Origin: Acridotheres tristis
Lineage: Eukaryota > Chordata > Aves > Passeriformes > Sturnidae
DNA length: 64,000 nt
Assembly: GCA_037013685.1 (NCBI GenBank)
Contig: CM072888.1
Location: 11,327,034-11,391,033, forward strand
Direction: 5' to 3'
Position 1 is the stretch's first letter; the number at the start of each line of letters is the position of its first letter. The notes under the pieces were generated by a model. That model saw only the letters and a program-made list of their open reading frames with translations. It was not told the origin of the DNA and ran no database searches. This document shows positions 47,117 to 60,700 of this stretch, one piece after another. Position numbers and translations under genes: made by a program.

Positions 47117-47339
47117 CGAGGGGCGGGGGCAAGGCGGGAGGGAGGCCGGCGGCGCTTCCCGCTCTGCCGCCCCCTCAGATTGCCGGGGGAAAACTGACGG
47201 GGATGTGCCTTCCGTCGGTGCGGGAAATGGGTTTTCTTGGAGCGTAAAAGGGCTGGCCTTCAGCGAGGAGCAGAAGCAGGCAGAGCATCTCCTGAGAAAT
47301 GCCATCGCCCTGTCCCCCCGTTAGAGCAATCTCCGCCGG

Positions 47340-47765
47340 AATGATAGTGTGGGGAGTGGCTGAGGGCACTTGGTGTGTTCAGCCTGGAAATGAGGAAACT
47401 GAGGAGAGACCCCATTGCAGTTACAGCTTCCTCCTGAAGGGAAGCGGAGGGGCAGGCACTGAGCTCTTCACTCTCTTGACCAGTGGCAGGACTCAAGGAA
47501 ACAGCCCGAAAATCTCTCAGGGAAGGTTTAGATGGGATATCAGGAAAAGGTTCTATCCCCAGAGAGTGGTTGGGCACTGGAACAGGCTCCCCATGGAAGC
47601 GTCACAGCACCAAGCCCGACAAAGCTCAGTAAGCATTTGGACAATGCTGTCAGGCACAGGGTGTGACTCTTGGGGATGTCCTGTGCAGGACCAGCAGCTG
47701 GGCTCCATGATCCTTGTGTATCCCTTCCACATCAGCATGTTCTGTGATGCTTTGATTCTGTAATA
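47340..47765 (+). mobile_element. CR1 LINE 3' part, about 420 bp
   Basis: The + strand reads TTCAGCCTGGAAATGAGGAA, ACTGAGGAGAGACCCCATTG, AGGTTTAGATGGGATATCAG, TGGAACAGGCTCCCCATGGA and CTGTGATGCTTTGATTCTGT, the conserved order of the avian CR1 3' region in sense. It lies only about 200 bp upstream of the KLHL8 CpG island. Confidence 0.92.
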
Positions 47766-50700
47766 CAGATCAGAGTGATCCTGCTTCAGATTTTGGAGGA
47801 ACTGCTCTCCATGAGTTCAGAGAGAGAAGGATGTAATACAGAGAGGAAAAGGCTGTACCAGCTCCCTCCTCTCCACCTGTCCACCAGCTCTGCACTCTGC
47901 AAGTGTATATTTTTTATGTATACATACAGAGAGGTACATGCAGCCCCTCCAGTGCAGCAATACATTTCCCTAATACACATTTTCCCCCGGGTAGATTCAG
48001 TCTCTTCGTTAGTAGTACCCTTCTCTGCCTGTGGAATAATAAATGTAAGTCTTTATCCCAAAGTCTTATCTTTGGTCAAAGCTTGACTTTAGAACTTGAA
48101 AAGAATTGGCCAAGAAAGCTTTGCAGGCTGTTAGAACCAAAGAAAGCCCTTATGAAAGAAATAGATGCCCTGGGGAGTATGGAGTTTTCCTTGCACAAAA
48201 GCAAGCACAGCTTGCCAAGTGAAAATGTCGTCACCTCCAGCCCCACAGGTTAAGAGCCCAGTAGATTTCCCAGTTCTATACTGCAAAGCTGAAAGCTGGA
48301 CTCACACTGGATGCCAAGTTCAGCTCTACAGATGTGCATAATAATTCTAGGATTTCCTTTTTTCCTGAACCCAGCACAATTCTGCTGAAAAGCAGGAAGG
48401 TGTTTTATAAATCAATGTTTATCTGGGAATGAGTGGCTGGAGCTTTGCAGTTCCACACGGAGTACACATATACTGTTTTTAGGAGGAGATGCACATCCAT
48501 TTAGGAATCTTTAAAGGCAAAAATGTCCAACTAAATAATACTTCTATTTGAGGTAGCCTGTTTGACAAAGAGACAGAACACAGCCCATGAAAATATGGGG
48601 ATCAGTTGTTATTATCTCAAATATATCTGATGGGTTTGGGTTGTTATTCCACAGCCCTGTGCCATTTATTCCATAGAGGTCAGAGATGGTGAAAATTCAG
48701 TGGCAAACAGCTGAATTGATTATATGATGGGCTTATCAAAAAGTTGCACTAGTTGTGATCAACCCAGCACATTTTAGGTTTTGCATAAATACATCTAATG
48801 CATCTCAGAAAATTCCTGTTCAGCAAAGTCATTTTTTCATTTTTTTTCTGAACATAAAAATCTCAAGCAATCTATCCCAAGTTCATCCATGTTTTTGAGA
48901 GGTACTAACCTGAATGTATGTGGCAGAGATGCTGCTGTCCATGTGGAGTTTCCAGAAGGCTGGAATTGGACAAGTGACCTGCACAGACTTGTGTTTTGCA
49001 GATTTCTCCTCCCCTTCTATGGCAGTGTACGCTTATATTCCCTATTGGGGTCAAAGTTTCTACATTATATATCCACAGTGCCCAGCCTGGTTCTCTTCAA
49101 AATGAAAGCCTGACACTTAAGAAGTGCCAAGGGAGGAAATATTACCTCCCAGCTTCCTCAGATGAGTGCTGGGGATTGAAGCAACGTCTGTGAAAAGGTA
49201 GAAGTCATCAGTGGGCAGACTGCTGTTCTAAATGAGGGACTTTGTGCTCTTATTTCTGGCTTTGAGAGTTGGTGATACTGTTTATAATGTATTGTGGCTC
49301 TCATCCAATGCCCCTGGAAACCACCAAAAAGGCTCTGATGACTTCAATCATAGTTTGATCACAAAGATGCCATTGCTTGGTTTCACTGCCATTGAGGTGC
49401 TTGGCATAGTGCTGCTCCTGCTCTCACATACATTCAGATACATACATCCACTGTCCTCAGAAGCAGTGCTTTACAGGGGTGAGGTATAATCCCTGATGAC
49501 ATAAATAGGTTACCTTTTCCTGGGTGTGGGCAGGAGGCTGGATTCCTGGTGATCTATTGTGACTGTTCTGGGAAATGGTTTACTTCTCTTCTCTTAGTAA
49601 ATGTAAAATAAGTATTTGTCTGGATTCTCTTAAAGCCTTGAGTTTAAAACTGTAGTAGATTTTTTGGATTAGCAATTGTAGAGACCTGTAAGACTTCAGT
49701 AGTTTATCTTCCTGCTCTAAAGGCAACAATTTAAAAATATTGTTATTCCCTGATAGTAACAATTCTCATTAAACAAACAAAAGAAAAAGAGCCGACTGTG
49801 AAAACTTAAATAGCCGTATTTTTGTGTGTGTATGGTTTTGTTTTGTTCTTTTCAGCTGCTTCAGAGGGAATAAAAGGACGTTTACTTGGTCCAAAAGATA
49901 AATCATGACCTGGAAGCTCAGACAGGGCATAACCTTGGGTGGAAAAGAATTTTGGGTGTTGAGTGAGTGTGGCTTTGTGTGCTAATCTCAGCTACATCAG
50001 CATGTGACAGATATGCCCCCAAGGTGAAAACCCACAGGGCCATGAACACCTTCCTTGAGGAGGCTTTGAAGAGAAAAGGAATGCCAGATAGTTGTGTCTT
50101 GCCAAGGTGTCATGCACTGAGTATAGCTTTGCACCATGTCACTTGACCTCTTCCAGAGATCCTGGATTAGCTGTTGGATGAAGGACAACGCCTTTCCCAA
50201 ACTTGTTAGTCCACAACTGCACTAACACAGCCAGGCTCCAAGGTAGCAGGTAGTCATGGGGTTACACATACATGCAAAACATCTCTTTTTAGTGCCTTTG
50301 AGCTAGCTCTGAGGTAGCTCAGCATTGCACAGCAGGCATTATCTAAAATGGCCTTTGGAGTACTGAGGATCATGCTTTAGGATTTGTCTGCCTGTGACCC
50401 ATATTATGTTTGTGAACACTTGGGAAGATCTGTGTTTAATGTAAATGTGTATGGAATGTCCTTCATGACTTCCAAGGCTTCAGATGTGTGGTGTGTGGCA
50501 AGGCAAAATTGAAACAATCCGTGTCTTGAAAAATAACTGTCTTAAAAAATCTGTGCTGCTGCTTCCTTATCTCTAGGCCTGTGGCATACATGGACTTATC
50601 CTGCTGAAGGAGAGTACACCCCTGTTTGGCATGTTTCTTCCCTTTTATCTGTTCCCTGCTCCTGAGGAGAGAGAGCATTAACTGAGCTACAGCCCCTTCT

Positions 50701-52662
50701 GCCCCTAAATTGGTTACTGATTAACCATATGCATTAGGCACAAATCCTTCTGAGTCAGGAATTCTTTCTCTAGAAAATGAACATGTGAACATTGAGCATA
50801 AAGTATGTTCATAAAATGTTGCATTTTAATGATTCTCAGTCACTCATTCCTATTGTCATGTCTATTACAACTGACCCATAAAAAAGGAGTCTCCTTTCCA
50901 AGGTGTCTCTCCATAGTGCTGTGCAGAAAATCTGTTAGCTGTAACTGTGTCTCTGTTAATTAGTGTCCTGATTGATTTTAGTTGGTTGGGTTTGGGTTTG
51001 TTTGGGGTTTTTTTGGCTGAAAGTAATCATTAAATGCACAAGAACTGACCATAACTCTGAGTGACCTAAAAGGGCGCTTCTAAGGAAACAACTAATTAAT
51101 CTAAAATTTTTTAGCTTTTTCTGGCCCATACTACATTGCTTGCTATAAATCATGATGCAGCCTCCTTCCAGACAAGTTCATTAAAATCCCCTTAAAATTG
51201 TACTTATGTTTAAAAGGGCTTTTGGTACAATTTAATGTCTAAGAGAGAGAGGAGGATGGAAATGGAAATGTGCCACATGAGCAGATGTTCAGCTGGGAAA
51301 TATCATTAATGATTAGGCTGTGGAGCCAGAACTGGTGTTAACAGCACATGCATGCTTTAAGGGCTTATAGAACCGAGCTATATATTAATACTTGTTTTTT
51401 CCCCTTTCTTGTTTCTCATACCAGAGAAACGTGAATCTTGTCTTTTTCCAGTATAATTCCAGTGTAATTACACAGAAATCATTCAACGAAAATAAATGCA
51501 GGCCACCACATCTACATAATATTAAAGCCAACTATTACATGATTTTCAATTTTTCACCTCTCTTAGAGTGCAGGTGTCAGTTCTATAAAGCTCAAAAATG
51601 TCCTTATGTACTGTATTGCAGGTCAGCTCTTCAGAGGGAAGCAGCAACACCTCATCATGGAAAAGCTATGTAGCCATCAAAGGATTAGTGCAAGCTCCTG
51701 CTCAGGGTTTGGGTTTTTCTCCCATTAGAGATTACCTCATGATTAGCAAGCTGGGAGGCACTGGTGAACATGAGTATTTGTAATTCCTTTATATAAAAAT
51801 ACTGCCACTATTGTCACCAGTTTATTTTTGAGCATTGAGTGTATCTTCCTGTTGCAGCACCGGTTTAACTAGAATGTTTCTTGAAAATCATTTTGATTGT
51901 GATGTTTTAGAAAATGATCAGCTATCAGCTGTGAACATTAAAAGGCTGAGAACACAGAGAGGAAAGAGACTGCACAAGAACAAGTTTAATCCTAGAAACA
52001 CCTGGCTCCTTGGATAAATGTAAGCTTCTTCATACTCCAGTAGAAGTTTTGCAGTAAAGCTACAATCCTACAATCTACGTGATGAGCTCAAACAAAGCAA
52101 GAGACCTGCTTGGAAAAGGAAAAAACACATGGTTGGATAATAGATGCAGAATGAAAGAATCTGAGAGATGGACGGTACCAAAAAGTTGCGTCAGAATTTT
52201 TGCAGAGAGTTTTCAAACACTGTGAATCACCAGTGATCTCAGATGCTTAATTTCAGTGGAGAAGTAGTAAAAAACCACAAAACAATACATACACCCTTCC
52301 TGAACTGGTGTTTTCAGGAGATTCTGTGTGTTTAGAAGTCCATGTTCTGAAATGCTGCCTAGAATTGCCTGGATTTTTATGCATACTGCTACTACCTACA
52401 AGCATTAAAAAGTATTTTCCCAGTCATGACGCTGGGCCCTCGATGCTGGCAGACAGTGGCACTGAGTGGTACAACCCTGATTTTCTCTTGTAAGTGACCT
52501 AGGTTTGTGCCAAGAAACACAGGTTGAGATGGTTCTCCTACCATTCTGAATAGGATTCAAGGACTTTGGAAAAATGCAGCAGAGCCAGTCTCTGAAGAAG
52601 TACCCTCAGACTTTGCTAAAGTCATCGTGCTTTTAACTGAGCTGTTCTCATCGTATATGCAG
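47766..52662. other. Intergenic between the KLHL8 promoter and the HSD17B downstream block
   Basis: Mostly A/T-rich unique sequence. I see no exon with supported splice sites and no repeat family I can name. Confidence 0.5.
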
Positions 52663-53350
52663 GGGACTGGGTCCGTTCTAGCACAAAGTTAAAGAACTGG
52701 GCACTTCCTACTTTTCTCTTGGAACTTGGTTCTCTGCTCAATTAACACATCAGTGTTTGGGCCAGACCCCAATTGCACGGCTCAGCAGTGCTGTCATTTT
52801 CCTGGCACAGGGCTCCAGGCAGTGCTGGGGCCAAGGAAGAGGAGGCAGGGAGTGCATGGAAGCACTGATTCCCAGAGACACCTCAGCAGGAGGCAGAGCA
52901 CAGGGCCAGAGGCACTAACCTGACTCCTAAGGAGTCCTAGAGCAGGGTGTGAGGTCCCACTCTTCGAATTTGGGACTTAGCTGTAGGTGGCTGCATGAAA
53001 CCTGCTCACACGGACTCCTGCTGGGCACCCATGTGTGACCAGAGTCTGGGCTAAGCTTCAGCTGAGTGCTGTGGCCAGGAAGAGAACTGAGGAGCCTGCG
53101 AGGTTTGGTGACTCAGTTCTGTCACTGGTGTTCACTGGAGATGAAGGCTGAAATCCTTGGGTTTTGTCTGGTTTTTTGCCAAGCAGAAGACATGGAAACC
53201 CAAGCAATATGGAGAAGAGCAAGCAGCTCTCAGTTGTGATAGGCCTGTCCTCTCAGAAAGAGCTGAGTATGTAGTTCAAATAAAACAACTTCTTTCAGAA
53301 TAGGCAAAAGTCACTAAATCACTCTTCTCAGATTTGGGGGATACGATCGA
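52663..53350. repeat. Duplicated block A, copy 1
   Basis: Nearly identical, in direct orientation, to 62084-62782. Shared text includes CACAAAGTTAAAGAACTGGG, TGTTTGGGCCAGA, CCTAAGGAGTCCTAGAGCAG and GAGATGAAGGCTGAAATCCT. Copy 2 has an 11-base insertion after CAAATAAAA. The copies part after GGGGGATACGA. Confidence 0.95.
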
Positions 53351-53598
53351 GCCAGGGAAAACAGACTTACAAAATAGCTTACTGAAAATGCATGCAAATT
53401 GTACTGCTTTATCCTTCAGGATTCTAAGTTTCTCTCAAATGCTTTAGGGGCTGGAGGGTCCTGGTTTTAAGTACTAACCACATCTAAGAGTCCTTAACTG
53501 ACTCTTACCTTCTTGGATTTTTTAAAAGTCTCTGAAATTTGCTTACCCTTTCCTTCTTTTCTTTTCCAAAGCTGGGAACCTGAGCTTCACTCACCCTG

Positions 53599-54100
53599 AG
53601 TGTCCAGTTACATGAATGTTCCAAGAGCAAAAAGAAAACTATTTTTGTGTCATTTAGCTCATCTAGCAACTATTTCTGCTGATGGCAGCAAAACATTTAC
53701 CTGTTGCCAGCTAAGAGCAGGAGGAGTTGGGTGGTGAGGGCTCTCCCTCCTCTGAAAAAAAAAAAAAAAAGCACCTTGGTTTACAGAACAGCTTGAAAGG
53801 TTTACAGAACAGCTTGAAAGGCTCAGGTGAGCAGGTCAGATTCCAGCAGTGCCAAAGGTGGCAGCCCTGCCTGGGATGGCTGTGGGCCAGCAGTGCCTGC
53901 AGTGGGAGTTGCACAAGTGGGTGCACAGCTCCTCTGTGCTCTGCAGGGTCTGTGACCCCTGTGTCAGCAGCTGCTGCTCTCCTCGACCCCAGGCCAAAGA
54001 CCTTCAGGGATTTCACCATCAGAGGAGGCCCCTGGCTTGGGATGAGGAGCTGTGTGGAAGTTGGTCTGGAGCCTTCCCCTGCACCCCCTGCCATGGCCTG
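53599..54100. repeat. Duplicated block B, copy 1
   Basis: Matches 63412-63858. The first 100 bases are diverged; from CTGTTGCCAGCTAAGAGCAG onwards the copies are nearly identical. Copy 1 has a poly(A) run at about 53756-53771 and a doubled TTTACAGAACAGCTTGAAAG unit that copy 2 carries once. It ends about 200 bp before the HSD17B poly(A) site. Confidence 0.95.
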
Positions 54101-54289
54101 TAGCTGTGGCACCCAGTCATTTGTAGAGAAATACTGCACTGTTTTCATGAGGAGGTGTTTTAAGTATGTCTGGAAAGTGCAGAGGAGCAGTGTGAGAAGT
54201 TATACAGGGAAAGGTGTATTTCTTGATACCATACCTTACATGCATGTCTAGGACCTGATTATGACTTTCACTGCCAAGAGACACTGTGT

Positions 54290-54766
54290 TCTTTGTGTTA
54301 AAGAACTGTATTTATTCATATAAAGGCCCATTGATGGTGCAAATGCATAATTGATAATCAATGTAATTAGGTACATTACATATACACCTGTATTATTTCA
54401 GGTATCTGCTTCAAAAATATGGGACAGTCAGTGTTCATTAGAGCATTTTATAACTAAAAAATATAAATTGCACGGAAACAGGCCACCCACCTTTGTGGGA
54501 ATTCCTGCCTCAGCACAATGAGACAGAGGTGATGAGATGCACATTCAAAGAAGACCTTCTAGAGCTGCATCTCTGCTTTGCTAACACTCCCTGTTATGCA
54601 GGTGTGTTCCAGCTGCAGGTGTGGGATAAGCCCTTAGGTGTGCCTGGGAATGGTGGCCTGGGAGCACCTGCCTGAGCTCTGTTCTGAATCAAGCCAGCTG
54701 AACTATGCTCAGCACATGTTCTGTTTTCACTGGAGCCTCTGGGAAATGACAATCAATTCTTGCTTT
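54290..54766 (-). terminator. HSD17B 3'UTR with poly(A) signal
   Basis: Downstream of the stop on the - strand, AATAAA occurs at 54311-54316 (TTTATT on the + strand), placing the transcript end near 54290. The 3'UTR is about 0.47 kb. Confidence 0.7.
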
Positions 54767-57700
54767 TCACTGACTGCTTCTCTGCCCAATGACTGCATCA
54801 AACTTGACCTCATACATCTTCTTCAGAAGGTTCAGGGCGCGTTCTGGAAACACCCTGAAAGAGACAGTGACATGAAATTAAACGTGGGATAGAAACTTAA
54901 ATTATGGGAAAAAGTGGCACTGTAGGTGAGGGTAGAGCTGGTCTGGGAGCAGAATGCATGGTCATACATGGACTGTGACAGCCTCTTAAACTTGGCATCA
55001 TTTCCCAAGGACATGTAGCCCTCATCAATCTCTGACAAGTTTTAACTCCAATCCCACCCATCTCTTTCTATGACAATTCCAGGACAGCTCTGTACTAACC
55101 ATGATTTGGCTGCAGTAATTCTGCAGAATCCAGGAAGTTTTCATACTGAACATAGACATTTGCTTTCTCTTTGCAACAGAACCCTTCTAAAGCAATTTCC
55201 CAGCCTTCATGGCCTCAATCTTTGGTGTTGACTTAGAGAAACAAACATGCAGGTGCTCATCTCATTCTGGGACTATGCTGGGGTGGCTGTTTCAGAGAAT
55301 GTGGTGGCCTTTAGAGCAGGAAAGTTCTGCACTGACACCAGTCACCTGAAGCAAGTTGTTCTATGCAGGGGCCTGTGAGAGGGCTCAAAAAAATCTCTGT
55401 ATGATGTCTGATGTTGTCACTGGAAAGAACCACTGCATTACTAAATACTTTGTGATATGTCCTAAAATAAAACTTAATCTTGAATCAGATATTACAAGTC
55501 TGAGGGTGGTACACTCACCAAGTTACAATTGATACATTTTTTTGCCCTACTCACCTTTCAAACAGTAAAGCAATGCCCTGATTTGATGGAACAAAAACCA
55601 TTTTCTGGTTGGTCACTATTCCTTCCATCAGAGCTTCTACAACTTCTTCAATCTCCAAAATCTTTCCAAGCCTACACAGGAAAGCAAACACATAAGAGTT
55701 GCAGAGGTAAGAAGGGCTGGTACCAGCTGATCTAGGAGGCTTCAAAAATGCACAAACTCAGGTAATTCAAACGCAACAATTACAGGGGTAAAAGGGCACT
55801 GCAGACTTTCTTTAGCCAGTGATACACACTGTTGTTATACAGCCAGTTGGAATAGAGGCCTAAAGCTGGGGATAATATGCAGTGCCTTGATGCAAAGAAG
55901 GAAGCACAGGAATGCAGAGTATTGAGAGTTACCTTGCAGTGGGGTTTTTGACAAATCCAGTGTTGATAAAAACTGGACAAAGGCAAGTTGTTTTTATTCC
56001 ATCCTTTCCCAGGGCAGCCAGCTCCTCTGTCAGAGCTTTATGGAATCCAACTGCAGCAAACTTGCTTGAGCTACAGGAGAGGAAAAAGTACAAATGAGAA
56101 GGCAGAAATCCTATTTCCACCTTTCTATCACTGCAAATGGCCTAAGCCATCCTATACATACAGTACAGGTTAGTATGCAAAAACCTCCAAATAATGTAAT
56201 CCAGCTGAGAGGCAGAGCAAGGACTATTCTAACTTTGCCTGTGCCAAGTGTAGTGCTGGACAAGATAGTGAAACTTACGGAGTAATTGTGGAAAGCGGAC
56301 AGGATATAAAGAGGCAGACAAAACAGACAGGAAAACATCAGGGAAACTTCGACAACATTAACAAGTGTGTGTCAATCAATGCAGATCCCATTTTTCCCAT
56401 GAGAGAAGATTCTTGGAATTAATGCATCCTGAATGTCTGAAAGTAAGTAGGATGACAGGGTAGAAACGGAGATTAAACTTTGACTATATTGTACCATACA
56501 AGAACATCTAAAATCAATTTTCTGTCCTTTGAAATAGAGGAATATTATGCAAGCAAAACTGAGGGCAACCTGCCACACAAATAGATGTGGCCCTTAAGTT
56601 GAAACAAATTCCAAAGGAAAGAGATGTCACATGACTATTCTTTCGTAAAAATTTTGCTGACGATTCAGTCAGACCTAATAACTTGGAAATTTCTGATGGA
56701 AAAAACACAATTAATTTTTTTTTAAATTAAGCAAGCTGATTTCAAAATCACTTACCAATAAGTCACCATGTAAGGAATCACGAAATGACCTGCTGCTGAA
56801 GCCACTGTGACAATGTGCCCATAGTTGTTGTTCATCATGACTGGCAGAAAAGCTCGTGTGGTCTTGGAAGTCATTTAAATCAAGAGGTAAAAATACAGGG
56901 GGCAGGAAGAAGGAAAAGAACATTATTTTCTTAGGCATACTCAGCACTGATCCTCAATGTCATTCACTAGGTGGCCAAAGCTATCCCTAAAGCTGTGAGC
57001 TGCACAGCACCTCAGATTCCCAGAGCCCCAGGGATACCTGCTCTCTGACCAGAGGTGCAGCTGGCAACCTGCTCTCCAAAGGTTTCAGCAGCTGGCTATA
57101 AACAGGAGCTGGTTTTCACACCTTTCCTTTGCTGCTTTCAAGGTTTCAGGTGCCAGCAGAAATGGTGGCAGGGTCTCACCCCCAGCATGTACAATACATC
57201 ACTTGTCAACCCATGGCTTCTCTTCTCTTCTGCCACAAACAAGCATTGCTGAAAGCCTCCCACCCTGTCAGCCCCACGACTCCTCTGACAGAGGCCAGTG
57301 CATGCTGCAGGTGAGGCTGTCCCCAGCCAGCTCACATCAGCAAGAGGCCATTCCAGGTTCCCAGCACACAGCCTGCTTTGTGCCTCGGTGCTATACAGGG
57401 ATTTGGTAATTCACTGCTAATCATGGTTGGTCTAAATGTGCCTGCTCAATGACACTCCCAAAAAACTGTAGCTACAGATGGTGCTGGTCCTTACCCACAT
57501 GTGACCCAGAATGTTGACTTCAAACATCTTTTCTATCTGGTGGTCCTGAGTCGAGAGAAAGTCAGCAGTTGTAATAACACCAGCATTGTTCACCAGGATA
57601 GTCACATCCCCAATATCCTTCTTCACCTTTTGGAGAGAAAACAAAAGCCCAAAATTGTGTCTGTCACTCAGGGGAAGAAACAAGTATGCAAGCGTGGGGA

Positions 57701-60700
57701 AGATGAGCCATAACTAATTAAATTCTTAACAATGCATCTTTAAGGGAGAGGAAGATCATGCCACGTTTCCAGATATGGCATGACAGGAACTTTGCAGTAG
57801 AGCCATGAAATCTGATGTAGAACTGATTCTCCCCCATTAATTAACGCCACTATTTACTGTGTTCCAAAAACTGTGCCCAGTTTGGACTGTGTAGTCACAG
57901 TTGGGACCATGAGGTAGAGACTGTTTCAAGGCAGCTGGACCACAGCCATTATAATAAAATGTTCCATATGTCCTCAGTTCTATGTTCCTTCAGAGGCTGG
58001 AGCCCTAGAAATCAAAATTGCCAATAGGATGTGATGTGCTGGAGCCTCCCAAATAGGATGAGACTGGCTGTGCTCCTGGAAATGCTACAGCACTCTGTGT
58101 GCAGATGGCAGGGAGGAGTGGGAAGCTTCCAAGGGCTTGCAGGATTTGTGTACAAGCCCTCTTCTCTAGTTGCCCTGCCTTCTCTGGAAATCAGGCATGG
58201 TTGGGAAAGCCTTTGGCCATGCCCCTGCTGCCCCACCTTTTCTGCAGTGCTGTAGATCTCCTCCCGTTTGCTGCAGTCCACCACAAAGGTTTGAACAGTG
58301 GCTCCCAACTTCTGGCATTCTGCTGCCGTCTCCTCAACGCCGTGCTGGAAGAGGCAGAGAGAAAGACACGGTGCACAGCTGAGCAGCAGAGGCTGAAGAT
58401 GTGCCTGGATTGAGCAACCACTGCCCAGCCCCAGAACAGCTCATGGCTACCCAGGGAAAGAGCTCTGGGTGGGGTTGCTGAAAGGGACGGGCATTCCAGC
58501 CGGATATTTTGGCCCTGTGTAGTGTGATAGCCAGGAAGTAACTCGCAGAATCATGGAATGGTTTGGGTTGGAAGGGACCTTAAAGATTATACAGATCCAA
58601 ACCCCTCCTTGCAATGGGCAGGACACTAGACCAAATTTTCAGAGCTCCATTCAATCTGGCCTTGAACTTTTCCAGGCATGAGGCATCTATAAACTTCTCT
58701 GGGCAACTTGTTCCAGTACCTCAGCATCCTCACAGTAAAAAATTTCGTCCTAATATCCCATCTAAACCTCCTCTCTTTCAGTTTGAAGCCATTTCCCTCT
58801 GTCCTGTCACTACAGGCTGTTGGAAATTTTCTCTCTCCATCTTTCTGTAAGCCCTTTTACATACTGGAAGGTTGCAATTAGGTCACTCTGAAGCCATTGT
58901 TTTTCCAGGCTGAACAATCCCAATCTCTCAGCCTTAGGAATGTGGCAACAAGAGTGAATTTGGCTTGGTAAGGCGCACGCAGCAGCAGAAAGAGGACACA
59001 CGGTGCCTATCACAGCACAGCAGGCAGCACTGTGAGTGTAAACAGAGCTCGTGCAATACAGGCCTGGCTGACACCCTGAGGCGTGGAGAGTGGCTCTATG
59101 TGTTTCTGTATTCACTGCTGGGTGTGAGAAGAGCCACAGTTTTATTGGGACTGGCTGAGATGGAATTAATTTCCTCATAGCATCCTTACAGTGCTGTACT
59201 TTGCACTGGTTACTAGGATGGTGTTGATAACACAGACATTTTTTGGCTGCTGCTGAGCAGTGCTGGCACAGCATCAATGCTATGTTCCCAACATTCCCCG
59301 CCCCATCAGTAAAGCCAGGGAGGGGACACAATTAGGAAAGCAGAGCAAAACTGAGCAAAGGGATATTCCATATCATATGATGACAGCTCAGATACAAAAG
59401 CCAAGAAAAAGAAAGAAGAGGAGGGGCATCCGGTATTTACAATGTTTGCCTTCTGGAGCAAGCACTTTCCAGCATTTGGGCGGTCATCTCTTGCTAATGG
59501 GAAGCAGAGGAATAAAATATTTGTTTTCTCTTTGCTTCTATGCACACAATCTTTCAGCTTTGCTTTTAGCAAACTGCTTTATCTCAGCTTACAAGTCATG
59601 GCTTCCCATGTTATTTCCTCTACCCAGTCCGGCTAAGAAGAGGGAGTGATAGAGCAGCTTGGTGGGCACCTGGCATGAAGCCAAGGTCAATCCACCACAA
59701 CCAGTGCACAGTGCAGAGAGACTTTCCTTACAGAATTGCACTTGACACACACAGAACAGAAGCTTCCCTCTGTCACTGTATCAGCTCACTAGGCCAAAGC
59801 AGGAGTGATTTCCCTGTTGTCTTGTCCACAGGCGCCAGAAGGCTGTGCCAGTGGGGCCCTGTGCTAGGGTTTGTTTTGCAACTTCAGGATGACATAAACA
59901 ACTTCTTTGCTGACCCTGTGTGTCAGAAACAGAAAGCTCAGCCTTTCTCCCTCCCTGTTGCATCTACACCCAGCGCTTTGCCTGGATCCCTTCTGAATGC
60001 CATGCTGCATGTTTGTATCTGCCCATCCTCCTCTTGCCAAGGTCCTTTAGGCGTGCAGCTGCCCAGAGGGCAGCAGGGCTCACACACAGCCCGGCACAGC
60101 GATGCTGCTGACGGGAGCGCAGAGAAAACACATCTCCCAGCAATGCACACAGAACCCCCGAGGCTACAGAGGGAACAAGTGCAGGCAGGGCTGCTCCTCT
60201 CTGCAAACAGCCCAGCGCGCTTTCTCTGCCAGCCCAGGCAGCGGCTGCACCAGCAGCTCCCTGAGCGCTTCCGTCCCTCCCGCAGCTGCACTGCCCGCTG
60301 CTGCCTGCTCCCTCCCGAGCAGCACCGGCTGCCGGAGGGACCAGAGCCCCACATCCTCTGCTGCCAGCGGGGCCAAAGCCCCTCCTGGCGCTCAGCAGCA
60401 TCCCAGCGGGAGCCGACGGGAGCGGGCTGGGAGGAGGCGATGGGGCTGCAATGCGGTGCTGCCCTTCCGACGGCCCTAAGTCCCCCGGAGTGCACCCGGA
60501 GGTCACGGAGTGAGGACACGAGTGTGCCATTACCTTATTGATGTCCCACAGCACCAGCCTGCTCCGGCGCTTGGCGAACTCCAAGGCGGTCGCTCTCCCG
60601 ACGCCATGGCCAGCGCCCGTGATGAGCACCAGCTCCCCGCTGAGAGACTTTCTCCTGGCAGGCACGAAGAGCTTCACAAAAGCCTCCAGGTAGGAGTAAA

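Larger units (their letters stand above)
46500..47170 (-). promoter_or_regulatory. KLHL8: KLHL8 CpG-island promoter and non-coding exon 1
   Basis: Very CpG-rich sequence. On the - strand a donor GCGCAG/GTGAGCGGGG ends a candidate first exon at 47041. Upstream of it lie a CTCF-like site (47088-47104), a palindromic NRF1 site (47107-47116) and a GGGGCGGGGGC Sp1 box (47120-47130). A YY1-like GCCGCCATGGCG sits at 46886-46897. Transcription probably starts near 47090-47140. Long open frames in both directions reflect GC content rather than coding. Confidence 0.75.

Noticed and set aside
46507..47324. Long open frames in both directions across the KLHL8 CpG island
   Set aside because: High GC content removes stop codons; the frames lack homology and overlap the promoter elements.
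52726..52923. A 65-codon open frame repeated identically at 62147-62344
   Set aside because: It begins at TTG rather than ATG and is conserved only because the surrounding DNA block is duplicated; no homology is recognised.
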